Shown: positions 14,399 to 23,209 of the stretch, in pieces
Numbering within the stretch: the first letter of the stretch is position 1
How the letters are laid out: each line of letters starts with the position of its first letter
DNA from: Mycolicibacterium sp. P1-18
Lineage (GTDB): Bacteria; Actinomycetota; Actinomycetes; Mycobacteriales; Mycobacteriaceae
Length of the DNA: 64,000 bases
Direction of reading: 5' to 3'
NCBI RefSeq assembly: GCF_008329535.1
Contig: NZ_NPKR01000003.1
Coordinates: 434,001-498,000 of the forward strand
Translations under genes and position numbers: made by a program
The notes under the pieces: model-generated
What the model was told of the DNA's origin: nothing
The model's database searches: none
The model's input: only the letters and a program-made list of their open reading frames with translations

Positions 14399-16405
14399 TC
14401 AGGCGGCGACGAGTTCGGGGGCGGTATCGGTGTCCACCTTCTTGGCGAACTGCTTGGCTGCGACCACCGCGGCGGCTGCGACGACGGTTCCGAGTGCCAG
14501 GGCGACCAGGAACCAGAGGAGGTTGCCGATCGCGAAGAACACGAAGATGCCGCCGTGGGGAGCCTTGAGCGTGACGTCGAAGGCCATGATGAGCGCACCG
14601 GTCACTGCGCCGCCGGCCATCATCGACGGGATGACGCGAAGCGGGTCGGCCGCGGCGAACGGGATGGCGCCCTCGGAGATGAACGAGGCGCCGAGAAGCC
14701 ATGCGGCTCGGCCGTTCTCGCGCTCCGGCTCGGTGAACAGCTTCGGACGTACGGTCGAGGCCAGCGCCATCGCCAGCGGCGGCACCATGCCGGCGGCCAT
14801 GACCGCGGCCATGATGCGCAGTGACGACGGATCGGCGACGTTGAGTCCCGCGGTGGCGAAGGCGTAGGCCGCCTTGTTGACCGGGCCGCCGAGGTCGAAG
14901 CACATCATCAGGCCCAGGATGACGCCGAGCAGGATCACCGAGCTGCCGGACAGCCCGCCGAGCCAGCTGGTCAGGCCCGAGGTGATGGCAGCCAGCGGTC
15001 GACCGAGGAGCAGGAACATCAGCAGACCGACGACCAGTGAGGCGCCCAGCGGGATGATGACCACCGGCATGAGGCCGCGCATGGCCTTCGGGACGGCGAT
15101 CTTGCTGATCCACAGAGCGGTGAAGCCGGCGATGAGACCACCGACGATGCCACCGATGAAGCCGCCGCCGACGAACACCGCCACCGCGCCTGCGGTGAAA
15201 CCCGGTGCGATGCCGGGTCGGTCGGCGATGGCGAAGGAGATGTAACCAGCCAGGGCGGGCACCAGAAAGCCGAAGGCCAGGCCGCCCAGGGTGAACAGCA
15301 CGGCGCCGAGGTACTGGACGAATCCGCCGTCGGGCAGGTTGGTCAGCGAGTTGGTGCTGGCGATGATGTTGCCCAGCGACTGCGTCGCGCCCTCGGGCTT
15401 GTTCGCGATGTCGTACCCGGCGAACAGGAAGCCCAGGGCGATCAGCAGACCGCCGGCGGCGACGAAGGGAATCATGTAGCTGACGCCGGTGAGCAGGATC
15501 TGCCGGGTGCGGGTGCCCCAGCCGACTCCGCCGGAGGCCGACGGTGTGGAGGACGACGCGCCCCCGCCTGCGGTGCCCTCGACGCGCGCGGCGTTGGGAT
15601 CGCTTGCGGCGGCGACGGCTTCGGCCACCATCTTGGCGGGCTCGTTGATGGCGCGCTTGACGCCGGAGGCGATGACGGGCTTGCCGGCGAACCGGCCGCG
15701 GTCCTTCACGCCGACGTCCGTCGCGAAGATGACGGCGTCGGCGGCGGCGATGACCTCCGGTGCCACCGGGGTGCTGCCCGAGGAACCCTGCGTCTCGACG
15801 TGCATCGTCACGCCGGCGTCCTTGGCGGCCAGCGCCAGCGAGTCGGCGGCCATGTAGGTGTGCGCAATGCCGGTGGGACAGGCGGTGATGGCGATCAGCG
15901 TCGTGGTCTTCTTGGACTCGGCAGGCGTGGCTGCAGCGGTCGGCGCGGCGGCCGGGGCAGGATTCACGACCTGCTCGACGAGTGCGACGACCTCCTCGGC
16001 CGAGGAGGCTGCGCGCAGGGACGCGACGAACTCCTTGCGCACCAATGCCCTTGCGAGACTGGACAGCAGCTTCATGTGCTCCGCGCCGCCGGAATCCGGC
16101 GCCGCGATCAGGAAGGCGAGGTCGGCGGGACCGTCGGGAGCGCCGAAGTCGACGGGGGGCGAGAGCCGCGCGAAGCCGATGGTGGCCTCGTCGACGTAGG
16201 GCGAACGGCAGTGGGGGATTGCGATTCCGCCCGGCAGACCGGTGGCGGACTGCGCTTCGCGTGCCATCGCGGCGGCGACCAGGCCCGCGCCGTCGGAGGA
16301 GCGTCCGGCATCGGCGAGACGCGCGGCGAGCAGGCCGATGACGGCCTCCTTGTCGCCGCCTGCGTCGACGTCGATGGCGACGAGGTCAGTGGTGATGATG
16401 GACAT
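14399..16405 (-). CDS. fruA: PTS fructose transporter EIIABC
   Basis: A 668-residue single-chain permease that imports fructose and delivers fructose-1-phosphate. EIIA (residues ~1-150) has the phosphohistidine His65 in GIAIPHCRSP. EIIB (~165-265) has phosphocysteine Cys176 in AITACPTGIAHTYMAA. EIIC (~310-655) is the membrane channel with many hydrophobic helices. A Pro/Ala linker separates IIA from IIB. ATG 16405 is the start; the frame extends 23 codons further upstream but those residues are unlike EIIA and would overlap fruK. It lies 22 bases after the fruK stop. Confidence 0.96.
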   Translation of the reverse strand: MSIITTDLVAIDVDAGGDKEAVIGLLAARLADAGRSSDGAGLVAAAMAREAQSATGLPGGIAIPHCRSPYVDEATIGFARLSPPVDFGAPDGPADLAFLIAAPDSGGAEHMKLLSSLARALVRKEFVASLRAASSAEEVVALVEQVVNPAPAAAPTAAATPAESKKTTTLIAITACPTGIAHTYMAADSLALAAKDAGVTMHVETQGSSGSTPVAPEVIAAADAVIFATDVGVKDRGRFAGKPVIASGVKRAINEPAKMVAEAVAAASDPNAARVEGTAGGGASSSTPSASGGVGWGTRTRQILLTGVSYMIPFVAAGGLLIALGFLFAGYDIANKPEGATQSLGNIIASTNSLTNLPDGGFVQYLGAVLFTLGGLAFGFLVPALAGYISFAIADRPGIAPGFTAGAVAVFVGGGFIGGIVGGLIAGFTALWISKIAVPKAMRGLMPVVIIPLGASLVVGLLMFLLLGRPLAAITSGLTSWLGGLSGSSVILLGVILGLMMCFDLGGPVNKAAYAFATAGLNVADPSSLRIMAAVMAAGMVPPLAMALASTVRPKLFTEPERENGRAAWLLGASFISEGAIPFAAADPLRVIPSMMAGGAVTGALIMAFDVTLKAPHGGIFVFFAIGNLLWFLVALALGTVVAAAAVVAAKQFAKKVDTDTAPELVAA

Positions 16406-16427
16406 GGTTCTCTTCCTCTTGTTCGGA

Positions 16428-17405
16428 TTACGGGCGGATGGCGGCGGGTGTAATGGCAAAGACGTGAACGGCATTCAGGTCGACTTGCGACGGTGCGGGC
16501 AGAGCTGAGCCGGGCAGCGCGGCTGCGGCGCTGCCGTAGGCCACCGCCATCTGGAGGCGGCGAGGGGGCTCGGCTCCTCCGACGGCGGCACGGACGTACC
16601 CGGCGAGCGACGAGTCACCTGCGCCGACGGTGCTGCGGGGCGTGATGGGCGGCGGGGCGGCCATCCAGCTGCCGGTCGGGTCGACGAGGACGGCGCCTGC
16701 GGCACCCAGTGTGACGAGGATGGTCGTGGCGCCGCGTTCGATGAGCTGGTTGGCGGCCAGGATCACCGGCGTCGGATCACCCTGCGCGACGGCACCTTCG
16801 AGCTCTTCGGCCGATGCGCCGACCAGGCCCGCGAGTTCTTCGGCGTTGGGCTTGATGAGGTCCGGTGCCGCCGTGGCGAAGCGGGCCGCGAGTGCGTCGA
16901 GCGGTCGCTCGGAGGTGTCGACGGCCAGCTGGCAGGGCGCCGACGCCAGTCGTGCGACGACCTCGGCGTACCACTCGTCGGGCACGCCGGGCGGTAGTGA
17001 GCCGGAAAGCACGATCCACGAGGCGGTCTCGGCGTAGGACAGGACCGTGCGGGTCAGCGCGTCCAGCGCCGCGGCGTCGAGTGGCGCCCCGGGTTCGTTG
17101 AGTTTGGTGGTGGTGCCGTCGGCCTCGGTGATCGCGAGGTTCGTGCGCACGACCCCGCTGACGGGAACGCTGCGGAACGTCACTCCGGCGGCGCGCAGGG
17201 CGGTCACCATGGGATCGTCGTCGGCGGTGGGCAGGACGGCGACGGTGTCGAGCCCGGCCAGACCCAATGCCCTGGCGACGTTGACGCCCTTGCCGCCGGG
17301 CTCGCTGATGGTCGAGGTGACGCGGTGCACGGCGCCGCGGGCGAGGGGCGCACCCAGCGACACCGTGCGGTCGATGCTGGGATTCGGCGTGACGGTGACG
17401 ATCAT
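16428..17405 (-). CDS. fruK: 1-phosphofructokinase
   Basis: A 325-residue PfkB-family kinase that converts fructose-1-phosphate to fructose-1,6-bisphosphate, the step after FruA. MIVTVTPNPSIDRTV and SEPGGKGVNVARALG are the substrate-binding signatures; the catalytic loop is STVGAGDSSLAGYV with the Asp base, and KPNAEELAGLVG is also family-typical. ATG 17405 overlaps the fruR stop by four bases (ATGA), so translation is coupled. The open frame upstream of this ATG lies inside fruR and is not coding. Confidence 0.96.
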   Translation of the reverse strand: MIVTVTPNPSIDRTVSLGAPLARGAVHRVTSTISEPGGKGVNVARALGLAGLDTVAVLPTADDDPMVTALRAAGVTFRSVPVSGVVRTNLAITEADGTTTKLNEPGAPLDAAALDALTRTVLSYAETASWIVLSGSLPPGVPDEWYAEVVARLASAPCQLAVDTSERPLDALAARFATAAPDLIKPNAEELAGLVGASAEELEGAVAQGDPTPVILAANQLIERGATTILVTLGAAGAVLVDPTGSWMAAPPPITPRSTVGAGDSSLAGYVRAAVGGAEPPRRLQMAVAYGSAAAALPGSALPAPSQVDLNAVHVFAITPAAIRP

Positions 17406-18181
17406 TCGGGAGCTCCCGTCGCGATGACTTCGACGCCTTCGTCGGTGAGTGTCCGGCGGTCGGCGTCGGAGATCTCCGCGTCGGTGATGAGGGTGTCGAC
17501 GCTGGAGATCGGGGCGAAGCTGACGAAGTCCTCGCGGCCCACCTTGGTGGAATCCGCGGCGACGACGACGTAGTTGGCGCACGCGACCATGGCGCGTTTC
17601 ACGGCGGCCTCCTCGCTGTCGGGGGTGGAGAGTCCGTGCCGGACGCTGATGCCGTTGGTGCCGATGAACGCGAGGTCGACGCGAAGGTTGTCGAGCACCC
17701 GCAGGGCCTGTTCGCCGACCGCGGCCTGCGTGACGCCCCTGACCCGGCCGCCGAGCAGCTGCAGGGACACCGTGGACATCGACGCCAGCCGGGCGGCGAT
17801 GGGCACCGAGTTGGTGACGACGACCAGTTGGCGGTCGGTGGGCAGCTGGTTGGCGATGCGTGCGGTCGTGGTGCCCGCGTCGAGCAGCACGCTGGCGCCG
17901 TTGAGCGGGAAGAACTCGGCGGCGGCCTCGGCGATGGCGTCCTTGTAGTCGGCGCGGGTGGTCTCCCGTTCGCCGACTCCGGGTTCGACGAGGTGCAGCG
18001 CCCGGGTGGGGACGGCGCCGCCGTGGACCCGGCGCAACACGCCGGCCCGGTCGAGTGCAGCCAGGTCCCGCCGGACGGTCTCGGTGGTGACGTCGTAGGT
18101 TTGCGCGAGTTCGGCGACCGAGGCGCGGCCCTGGCTGATCACCAAGGCGGCGATCGCTTGCTGGCGCTCTTCGGCGTACAT
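17402..18181 (-). CDS. DeoR/GlpR family regulator of the fructose operon
   Basis: A 259-residue repressor. The N-terminal DeoR helix-turn-helix is clear (ERQQAIAALVISQGRASV, then TYDVTTETVRRDLAALDRAGVLRRVHGGA). The C-terminal DeoRC sensor domain contains LDAGTTTARIA and DLAFIGTNGIS, the sugar-phosphate binding motifs. It heads the fruK-fruA-ptsH operon, so fructose-1-phosphate is the likely effector. The start ATG 18181 has CGGAGAG before it. Its presumed operator GTTGAC-TT-GTCAAC lies in the divergent promoter region toward ptsI. Confidence 0.92.
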   Translation of the reverse strand: MYAEERQQAIAALVISQGRASVAELAQTYDVTTETVRRDLAALDRAGVLRRVHGGAVPTRALHLVEPGVGERETTRADYKDAIAEAAAEFFPLNGASVLLDAGTTTARIANQLPTDRQLVVVTNSVPIAARLASMSTVSLQLLGGRVRGVTQAAVGEQALRVLDNLRVDLAFIGTNGISVRHGLSTPDSEEAAVKRAMVACANYVVVAADSTKVGREDFVSFAPISSVDTLITDAEISDADRRTLTDEGVEVIATGAPE

Positions 18182-18230
18182 GACTCTCCGTTTATGTGGG
18201 TTCGGCAGCGTTCGAATGTTGATATCGTTG

Positions 18231-18260
18231 GTTTTACCCCTGAATGTGTTGACTTGTCAA
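18231..18260 (-). promoter_or_regulatory. fruR operon promoter
   Basis: On the minus strand, TTGACA (18260-18255), 18-base spacer and TAAAAC (18236-18231). This predicts a leader of about 40 bases before fruR, ending in GGAG five bases from the ATG. Confidence 0.45.
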
Positions 18261-18261
18261 C
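18248..18261. promoter_or_regulatory. palindrome GTTGAC-TT-GTCAAC, shared operator of fruR and ptsI
   Basis: Perfect 6-base arms with a 2-base centre, in the 102-base gap between divergent fruR and ptsI. It covers the -35 elements read on both strands: TTGACT (18249-18254) toward ptsI and TTGACA (18260-18255) toward fruR. Likely bound by the adjacent DeoR-type regulator. Confidence 0.6.
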
Positions 18262-18276
18262 GGTTTGTTGTAATCT
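18249..18276 (+). promoter_or_regulatory. ptsI promoter, nearly leaderless
   Basis: -35 TTGACT at 18249-18254, 16-base spacer, -10 TAATCT at 18271-18276. Only seven bases separate the -10 from the ptsI ATG, and there is no ribosome site, so the transcript should start at or next to the ATG. Confidence 0.6.
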
Positions 18277-18283
18277 GGTTCAC

Positions 18284-20005
18284 ATGAGCGCCACTTCGTC
18301 TCCTGTATCACTGCACCTCTCGGACGCCCCCCAGCCGGCCGCCGGCACCGTCCTGCGCGGCATCCCCGCGGTCGGTGGCGTGCAGTACGCGCCGGTGATC
18401 AGGCCCGGATCCCGGCCCACGGTCGACGTCGCGTCGACCACCGCCGACCTGGACGAATCCCGGCGCCCCGGCGAGGTCGCGCGGTTCACCGCGGCCGCCG
18501 CCGCCGTGGCCGACCGGCTGCGCGAACGCGCTGCGAACGCCTCGGGTGCGGCCTCGGAGGTATTGGCGACGACGGCCCAGCTGGCGCAGGACCGGGCCTG
18601 GATCGCCGCCGCCGAGAAGCGCATCGGCCAGGGCAACCAGGCCGTGAGCGCGGTGACCGGCGCCGTCGACCAGTTCGTCACGATGTTCACCCAACTGGGC
18701 GGGCTGATGGCTGAGCGGGTGACCGACCTGCGCGACATCCGCGATCGCGTCATCGCCGAGCTGAACGGCCTGCCCGAGCCCGGCGTGCCGGTGCCGGAGG
18801 TGCCGTCGATCCTGTGTGCCGAGGACCTGGCCCCCGTCGACACCGCCGGGCTGGACGCCTCACTGGTCGTCGCGCTCGCCACCACGCTGGGCGGACCGAC
18901 GAGCCACACCGCGATCATCGCCCGCCAGCTCGGCATCCCCTGCGTGGTCGCCGTCGACGGTCTGGACTCCGTCGCCGCGGGCACCATGATCATGGTCGAC
19001 GGCACGGTCGGCACCGTCACCGTCGCGCCCGACGAAGACGAGGCCGCTCGGGCCGTCGCCGTCGCCCGCGGTGAGGCCGACCTGGCCAAGAGTTGGAGCG
19101 GCCCCGGCGCCACCGCCGACGGACACGTCGTCGCCATCCTCGCCAACGTCCAGGACGGTGCGGCCGCGCGCGCGGCGCGCGAGACCCCGGCCGAGGGCGT
19201 CGGGCTGTTCCGCACCGAGCTGTGCTTCCTCAACCGTTCGACCGAACCGTCGGTGGACGAGCAGGCGCAGATCTACGGCGAGGTGCTCGACGCCTTCGCC
19301 GGGCAGAAGGTCGTGATCCGCACCCTCGACGCGGGTTCGGACAAGCCGTTGAAGTTCGTCGGCCACCCCGACGAGGCCAACCCCGCCCTCGGCGTGCGCG
19401 GCATCCGCATCGCCGACGGCAATCCCGGCATCCTGACCCGGCAACTGGAGGGCATCGCCGCGGCGGCCAAGAACACCGCGACCGCGCCGTGGGTGATGGC
19501 GCCGATGATCGCCACCCCGGCCGAGGCCAAGGCCTTCGCCGACGAGACGCGCGCCCACGGCCTGGTGCCCGGCGTGATGATCGAGGTGCCCGCCGCCGCG
19601 CTGCTCGCCGACCGCATCCTCGACCACGTCGACTTTCTGTCGATCGGCACCAACGACCTGACCCAGTACACGATGGCCGCCGACCGGATGTCGGCCGAGC
19701 TGGCGACCCTGACCGACCCGTGGCAGCCCGCGGTGTTGGCGTTGGTCGCGATGGCGGCCAAGGCCGGGGTGGCGGTCGGCAAGCCCGTCGGCGTGTGCGG
19801 GGAGGCCGCCGCCGACCCGCAGCTGGCGTGTGTGCTGGTAGGCCTCGGCGTCTCGTCGCTGTCGGCGGCCGCCGCGGCGGTGAGTGCCGTCGGCGCCAAG
19901 CTCGCGCAGGTCACGCTGGCGCAGTGTGAGGAAGCGGCGGCCGCTGCGCTGGACACGGCCACCGCCGCCGATGCGCGCGCCGCGGCGAGTGCCGTGCTCG
20001 CCTGA
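18284..20005 (+). CDS. ptsI: PTS enzyme I (phosphoenolpyruvate-protein phosphotransferase)
   Basis: A 573-residue enzyme that takes phosphate from PEP and gives it to HPr. Active His208 lies in GGPTSHTAIIARQLG. The HPr-binding helical part precedes it (~70-170) and the PEP-binding TIM barrel follows: AEGVGLFRTELCF, ALGVRGIRIA, DFLSIGTNDLTQYTMAADR and the catalytic Cys505 in GVCGEAAADP. The frame is open far upstream through the antisense of fruR, but ATG 18284 is the first codon after a good -10 box. Divergent from fruR-fruK-fruA-ptsH, giving a complete fructose PTS in one locus. Confidence 0.96.
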   Translation: MSATSSPVSLHLSDAPQPAAGTVLRGIPAVGGVQYAPVIRPGSRPTVDVASTTADLDESRRPGEVARFTAAAAAVADRLRERAANASGAASEVLATTAQLAQDRAWIAAAEKRIGQGNQAVSAVTGAVDQFVTMFTQLGGLMAERVTDLRDIRDRVIAELNGLPEPGVPVPEVPSILCAEDLAPVDTAGLDASLVVALATTLGGPTSHTAIIARQLGIPCVVAVDGLDSVAAGTMIMVDGTVGTVTVAPDEDEAARAVAVARGEADLAKSWSGPGATADGHVVAILANVQDGAAARAARETPAEGVGLFRTELCFLNRSTEPSVDEQAQIYGEVLDAFAGQKVVIRTLDAGSDKPLKFVGHPDEANPALGVRGIRIADGNPGILTRQLEGIAAAAKNTATAPWVMAPMIATPAEAKAFADETRAHGLVPGVMIEVPAAALLADRILDHVDFLSIGTNDLTQYTMAADRMSAELATLTDPWQPAVLALVAMAAKAGVAVGKPVGVCGEAAADPQLACVLVGLGVSSLSAAAAAVSAVGAKLAQVTLAQCEEAAAAALDTATAADARAAASAVLA

Positions 20006-20009
20006 CGGA

Positions 20010-20033
20010 ATAATCGGACCGTGGTCCGGTTAT
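20010..20033. promoter_or_regulatory. 24-bp palindrome over the pirin promoter
   Basis: Arms ATAATCGGACC and GGTCCGGTTAT around GT match at 10 of 11 positions, with core CGGACC-GT-GGTCCG. A -10-like TATAGT (20031-20036) begins inside the right arm, so a bound repressor would block the pirin promoter. It starts five bases after the ptsI stop; the 2-base centre makes an RNA terminator unlikely. Confidence 0.55.
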
Positions 20034-20062
20034 AGTGGGTACATACTCCCAGGAGGTACCAG

Positions 20063-21037
20063 ATGCCCGCCATCACCGCCGACACCTTGACCCTGCCCCG
20101 CGTCGCGGGACCCGCCGCGTCCGACACCGAGCGTCCCGTGCGGTCCATCACGACCGGACCCAAGGGCTACGAGGGCGAGGGCTTCCCCGTCGTCCGCGCC
20201 TTCGCCGGCGTCAGCGCCGCCGCCCTCGACCCCTTCGTGCACATGGACCAGATGGGCGAGGTCGAATACGAGCCCGGTGAGCCCAAGGGCACCGACTGGC
20301 ACCCGCACCGCGGCTTCGAGACCGTCACCTACATCATCGACGGCCGCTTCGCCCACCAGGATTCGCACGGTGGCGGCGGCCTGATCACCGACGGCGCCAC
20401 CCAGTGGATGACCGCCGGCGCGGGCGTACTCCACATCGAGACGCCGCCGGCCGAACTCGTCGAGAGCGGCGGCACGTTCCACGGCATCCAGCTGTGGGTC
20501 AACCTGCCCCGCAAGGACAAGTTCGCCGCGCCTCGCTATCAGTCCATCGAAGGCGGCGAGGTCAAACTGCTGTCCTCCGACGACGGCGGCGCCCTCCTGC
20601 GAATCATCGCAGGCGAGGTCGACGCCCAGCAGGGACCGGGGTCGACGTACACGCCGATCACGCTGGCCCACGCCACGATTCAGCCCGGCGCCCGTCTGGA
20701 CGTCCCGTGGAACCGCGACTTCAACGCCCTGGTCTACGTGGTGGCCGGCGAGGGCACCGTCGGACCGGTCGGAAACCCGATCCGCCAGGGCCAGCTCGCG
20801 GTCATGGGACCCGGTGACCGGATCTCGGTTTCCGCGCGGTCCAGCCAGGACGCGCGAAACCCTGCGATGGAGGTTCTGCTGTTGGGCGGCAAGCCCATTC
20901 GCGAGCCGGTCTTCCACTACGGCCCCTTCGTGATGAACTCGAAGGCCGAGGTGATCGAGGCGCTCGAGGACTTCAACGCGGGCAAGTTCGGGGCCATCCC
21001 GCCGAACGCCCTGATGCCGCACCGGGGCGGCCGCTAA
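20063..21037 (+). CDS. pirin family protein (second of two)
   Basis: A 324-residue bicupin. The metal-site motif is TDWHPHRGFETVTYIIDGRFAHQDS with HIET later in the cupin; the C-terminal pirin domain ends LLLGGKPIREPVFHYGPFVMN. This form, with an N-terminal extension before the cupin and RGFETVTY, is the quercetinase-like pirin type. CAGGAGG lies ten bases before ATG 20063, an unusually strong ribosome site for this window. A perfect-core palindrome overlaps its promoter, so it is probably repressed by an unknown regulator. Its stop overlaps the convergent FUSC gene. Confidence 0.92.
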   Translation: MPAITADTLTLPRVAGPAASDTERPVRSITTGPKGYEGEGFPVVRAFAGVSAAALDPFVHMDQMGEVEYEPGEPKGTDWHPHRGFETVTYIIDGRFAHQDSHGGGGLITDGATQWMTAGAGVLHIETPPAELVESGGTFHGIQLWVNLPRKDKFAAPRYQSIEGGEVKLLSSDDGGALLRIIAGEVDAQQGPGSTYTPITLAHATIQPGARLDVPWNRDFNALVYVVAGEGTVGPVGNPIRQGQLAVMGPGDRISVSARSSQDARNPAMEVLLLGGKPIREPVFHYGPFVMNSKAEVIEALEDFNAGKFGAIPPNALMPHRGGR

Positions 21038-23187
21038 CCGCTCCGCAACGCCTCGGGATGCACCGGTTCCGGGTACAGCAGTTCCAACTCGCCGAGGTTC
21101 GCCGCGACGGTGACCAACGGCAGCGCCGCCCTGATCGACAGGTCGTCGCTGCCGGCCTCGGCGCGTAGGGCAAGCACGAAGTCGTCGCCGATCGGACCGA
21201 GATCGTGCACCGGCCGCCGACCGTGCAGGCGCTCCCGGATCACCGACGTGTGCAGTTCGAGCACCTCGCGAACCCGCGGATACGTCGTCAGCGGCGGCGG
21301 CACCACGTCGGCGATCAACTCCGCGGCGGTGCGGACCCGCACCGTTCGGTTCACGGCGCGGATCACCGGGGCACGGCGGTCGGTCGACCCGCCACTCTCC
21401 GAAAGGTAATGGCGCACTGCGTCATCCAGCGTGCGGGACGCCGTCATGGCGGCGTGCCCCAGGGAGAACACCTGGTCGTCTGCCGCTTCCGACGCGCCGC
21501 GGGTCACCCGTTTGACGGCGACGGTGAGGAACGTGGCGCCGGCCCCGATGGACGAGTCCACCGCGCGGGACACCCTGGCGGCCGCGCCGCGCGGCCACAG
21601 CAGCAGCGACACCACCGCGCCCACCATCGCACCGACCACGACGTCCTCCACCCGGAGCAGTCCCACCTGCCAGCCGCTGGGGTTGATGACGTTGAAGATG
21701 ATGAGCACCATCATCGTGAACATCGCCTGGCCCGCCACGAAGGACGCGACCTCCGGCACGTACGCCGAGCCGAAGGCGACCACCGGCAGCGCCAGCCAGA
21801 GCACGACCGGTTCCACGCCCATCAGCTCGATGAACACCACGCCCAGCAGGAACCCGATCGTGGTCCCGACGACGGCGCGGACCACCCGGGTGCCGGTCGT
21901 CAGGGCGCTGCTGCGCAGCACCGACATGGCGCCGAGCACCACCCAGAAGCCGTGCTGGACGGGGAAGACATGGGTGACGGCCACCGCGAGCGCGAGCCCG
22001 AGACCGGTGCGGATGCTGTTGCGCACCACGACGGCGCGGGTCGCCAGGAAACCGCCGGGCAGCGACGTCAGCGCCTGGGACTCCGACAGCAACCGCTCGG
22101 CGGCCCCCGCTTCGGGAAGTCGACGCCCCAGCACCCGGGCCCACACCGGACGGGCGTCGGCGGCGGCGGCGATGCCGATGACCCGTCCGGTGGTGCCCAC
22201 GCACCCCGAAATAGTCCTGCGGGTCAGCAGCTTTCGGCCCACGCCGATCGCGGTGGCGTCGTGAGGTTCGGCGAGGATCTCGAGGATGTCGTCGCGGTAG
22301 CGGCTCTGGGCGATCAACCGCTGGATGGCCAGCGCCTCGGCGAGGTTCGCGCGGTGGGCGTCGCGGTCGGCCACCGTCGTGCTCAGCACCAGCGCACTCT
22401 CGCGCAACACCCGGACGACGGGATCCTTCATCTCGGCCAGCAGTTCTCCGCTGCCGTGGGTCACGCGGTCCGACAGCCACTGAAGGTCGTCGACCACCCG
22501 CACCAGCGCCCGGCTGCCTGCGGTCAGTCCGACCGGCCGGAAGTCGGCGCCCAGGAAGTTGGAGCGCAACGCACCCATCGCCGTCGCCACGTCGTCGTCG
22601 GTGGCGTCGCCGTCGAGCCGGTCGGCCAGCGTCCCGCACACCTGGGCGGCATGCCGTCGCAAATCGCCGTGATGGCGGGGCGGGAGGAGGAACAGTGCGG
22701 CCGGGATGGCCAGCGACAGCGCGACGACCCAGCCCAGGAGGCGCTCCGGGATGGGGCCGACGGGTGTGCAGGCGGGCAGAACGAACAGCATCAGGGTCGA
22801 GCGCTGGCCCGCGGCGAAGGTCTCGCTGAGCACACCCGAGAAGGTCACGACCACGGCCAGGACGAACATCGTCAGCACCGCCAGCCACGGAATGGGTGCC
22901 ACCAGCGTGCCGAGCGTGATGAGGATGGCGCCGTTCACGCCAAGCCCGCCGTAGGCCAGCGCCCGCGCGGGCCGGTTACCGGGGAAGTCCACGGTGATCA
23001 GCAGCGCGACCGATCCGAAGATCGCGAACAGCGGTGTCTGCGAGCCGCTTCCGAGCGCGAAGCCGATTGCCGCGGCCAGCGGCAGCACCAGCGCCGCGCG
23101 CACGGCCCGGCGGGCCGCGTCCTTCTCCGGGTCCCGCCGTCTGACCCGGTCGACCGCCCGGCGCCAGAGATGGGCCGGGCTCAGCAT
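21034..23187 (-). CDS. FUSC family membrane protein (aromatic-acid exporter-like)
   Basis: A 717-residue protein with the duplicated FUSC architecture: an N-terminal block of about five membrane helices (~30-160), a helical cytoplasmic domain (~165-390), a second block (~400-530, including QHGFWVVLGAMSVLRSSALTTGTRVVRAVVGT, the FUSC signature region) and a C-terminal cytoplasmic tail. Relatives such as AaeB export aromatic carboxylic acids; others have unknown cargo. The ATG at 23187 is the best start, 22 bases after the stop of the TetR gene on the same strand, so the two form an operon. It overlaps the pirin stop by four bases, tail to tail. Confidence 0.85.
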   Translation of the reverse strand: MLSPAHLWRRAVDRVRRRDPEKDAARRAVRAALVLPLAAAIGFALGSGSQTPLFAIFGSVALLITVDFPGNRPARALAYGGLGVNGAILITLGTLVAPIPWLAVLTMFVLAVVVTFSGVLSETFAAGQRSTLMLFVLPACTPVGPIPERLLGWVVALSLAIPAALFLLPPRHHGDLRRHAAQVCGTLADRLDGDATDDDVATAMGALRSNFLGADFRPVGLTAGSRALVRVVDDLQWLSDRVTHGSGELLAEMKDPVVRVLRESALVLSTTVADRDAHRANLAEALAIQRLIAQSRYRDDILEILAEPHDATAIGVGRKLLTRRTISGCVGTTGRVIGIAAAADARPVWARVLGRRLPEAGAAERLLSESQALTSLPGGFLATRAVVVRNSIRTGLGLALAVAVTHVFPVQHGFWVVLGAMSVLRSSALTTGTRVVRAVVGTTIGFLLGVVFIELMGVEPVVLWLALPVVAFGSAYVPEVASFVAGQAMFTMMVLIIFNVINPSGWQVGLLRVEDVVVGAMVGAVVSLLLWPRGAAARVSRAVDSSIGAGATFLTVAVKRVTRGASEAADDQVFSLGHAAMTASRTLDDAVRHYLSESGGSTDRRAPVIRAVNRTVRVRTAAELIADVVPPPLTTYPRVREVLELHTSVIRERLHGRRPVHDLGPIGDDFVLALRAEAGSDDLSIRAALPLVTVAANLGELELLYPEPVHPEALRSG

Positions 23188-23209
23188 GTTCCCAAGGTAG
23201 ACCGGCGCC

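Noticed and set aside
17636..18283. 216-codon N-terminal extension of ptsI
   Set aside because: It is antisense to the fruR coding region; enzyme I homology starts after 18284 and a promoter lies just before that ATG.
20010..20033. Intrinsic terminator after ptsI
   Set aside because: The inverted repeat has a 2-base centre, which cannot form a normal RNA loop, and no T-run follows; an operator is the better reading.
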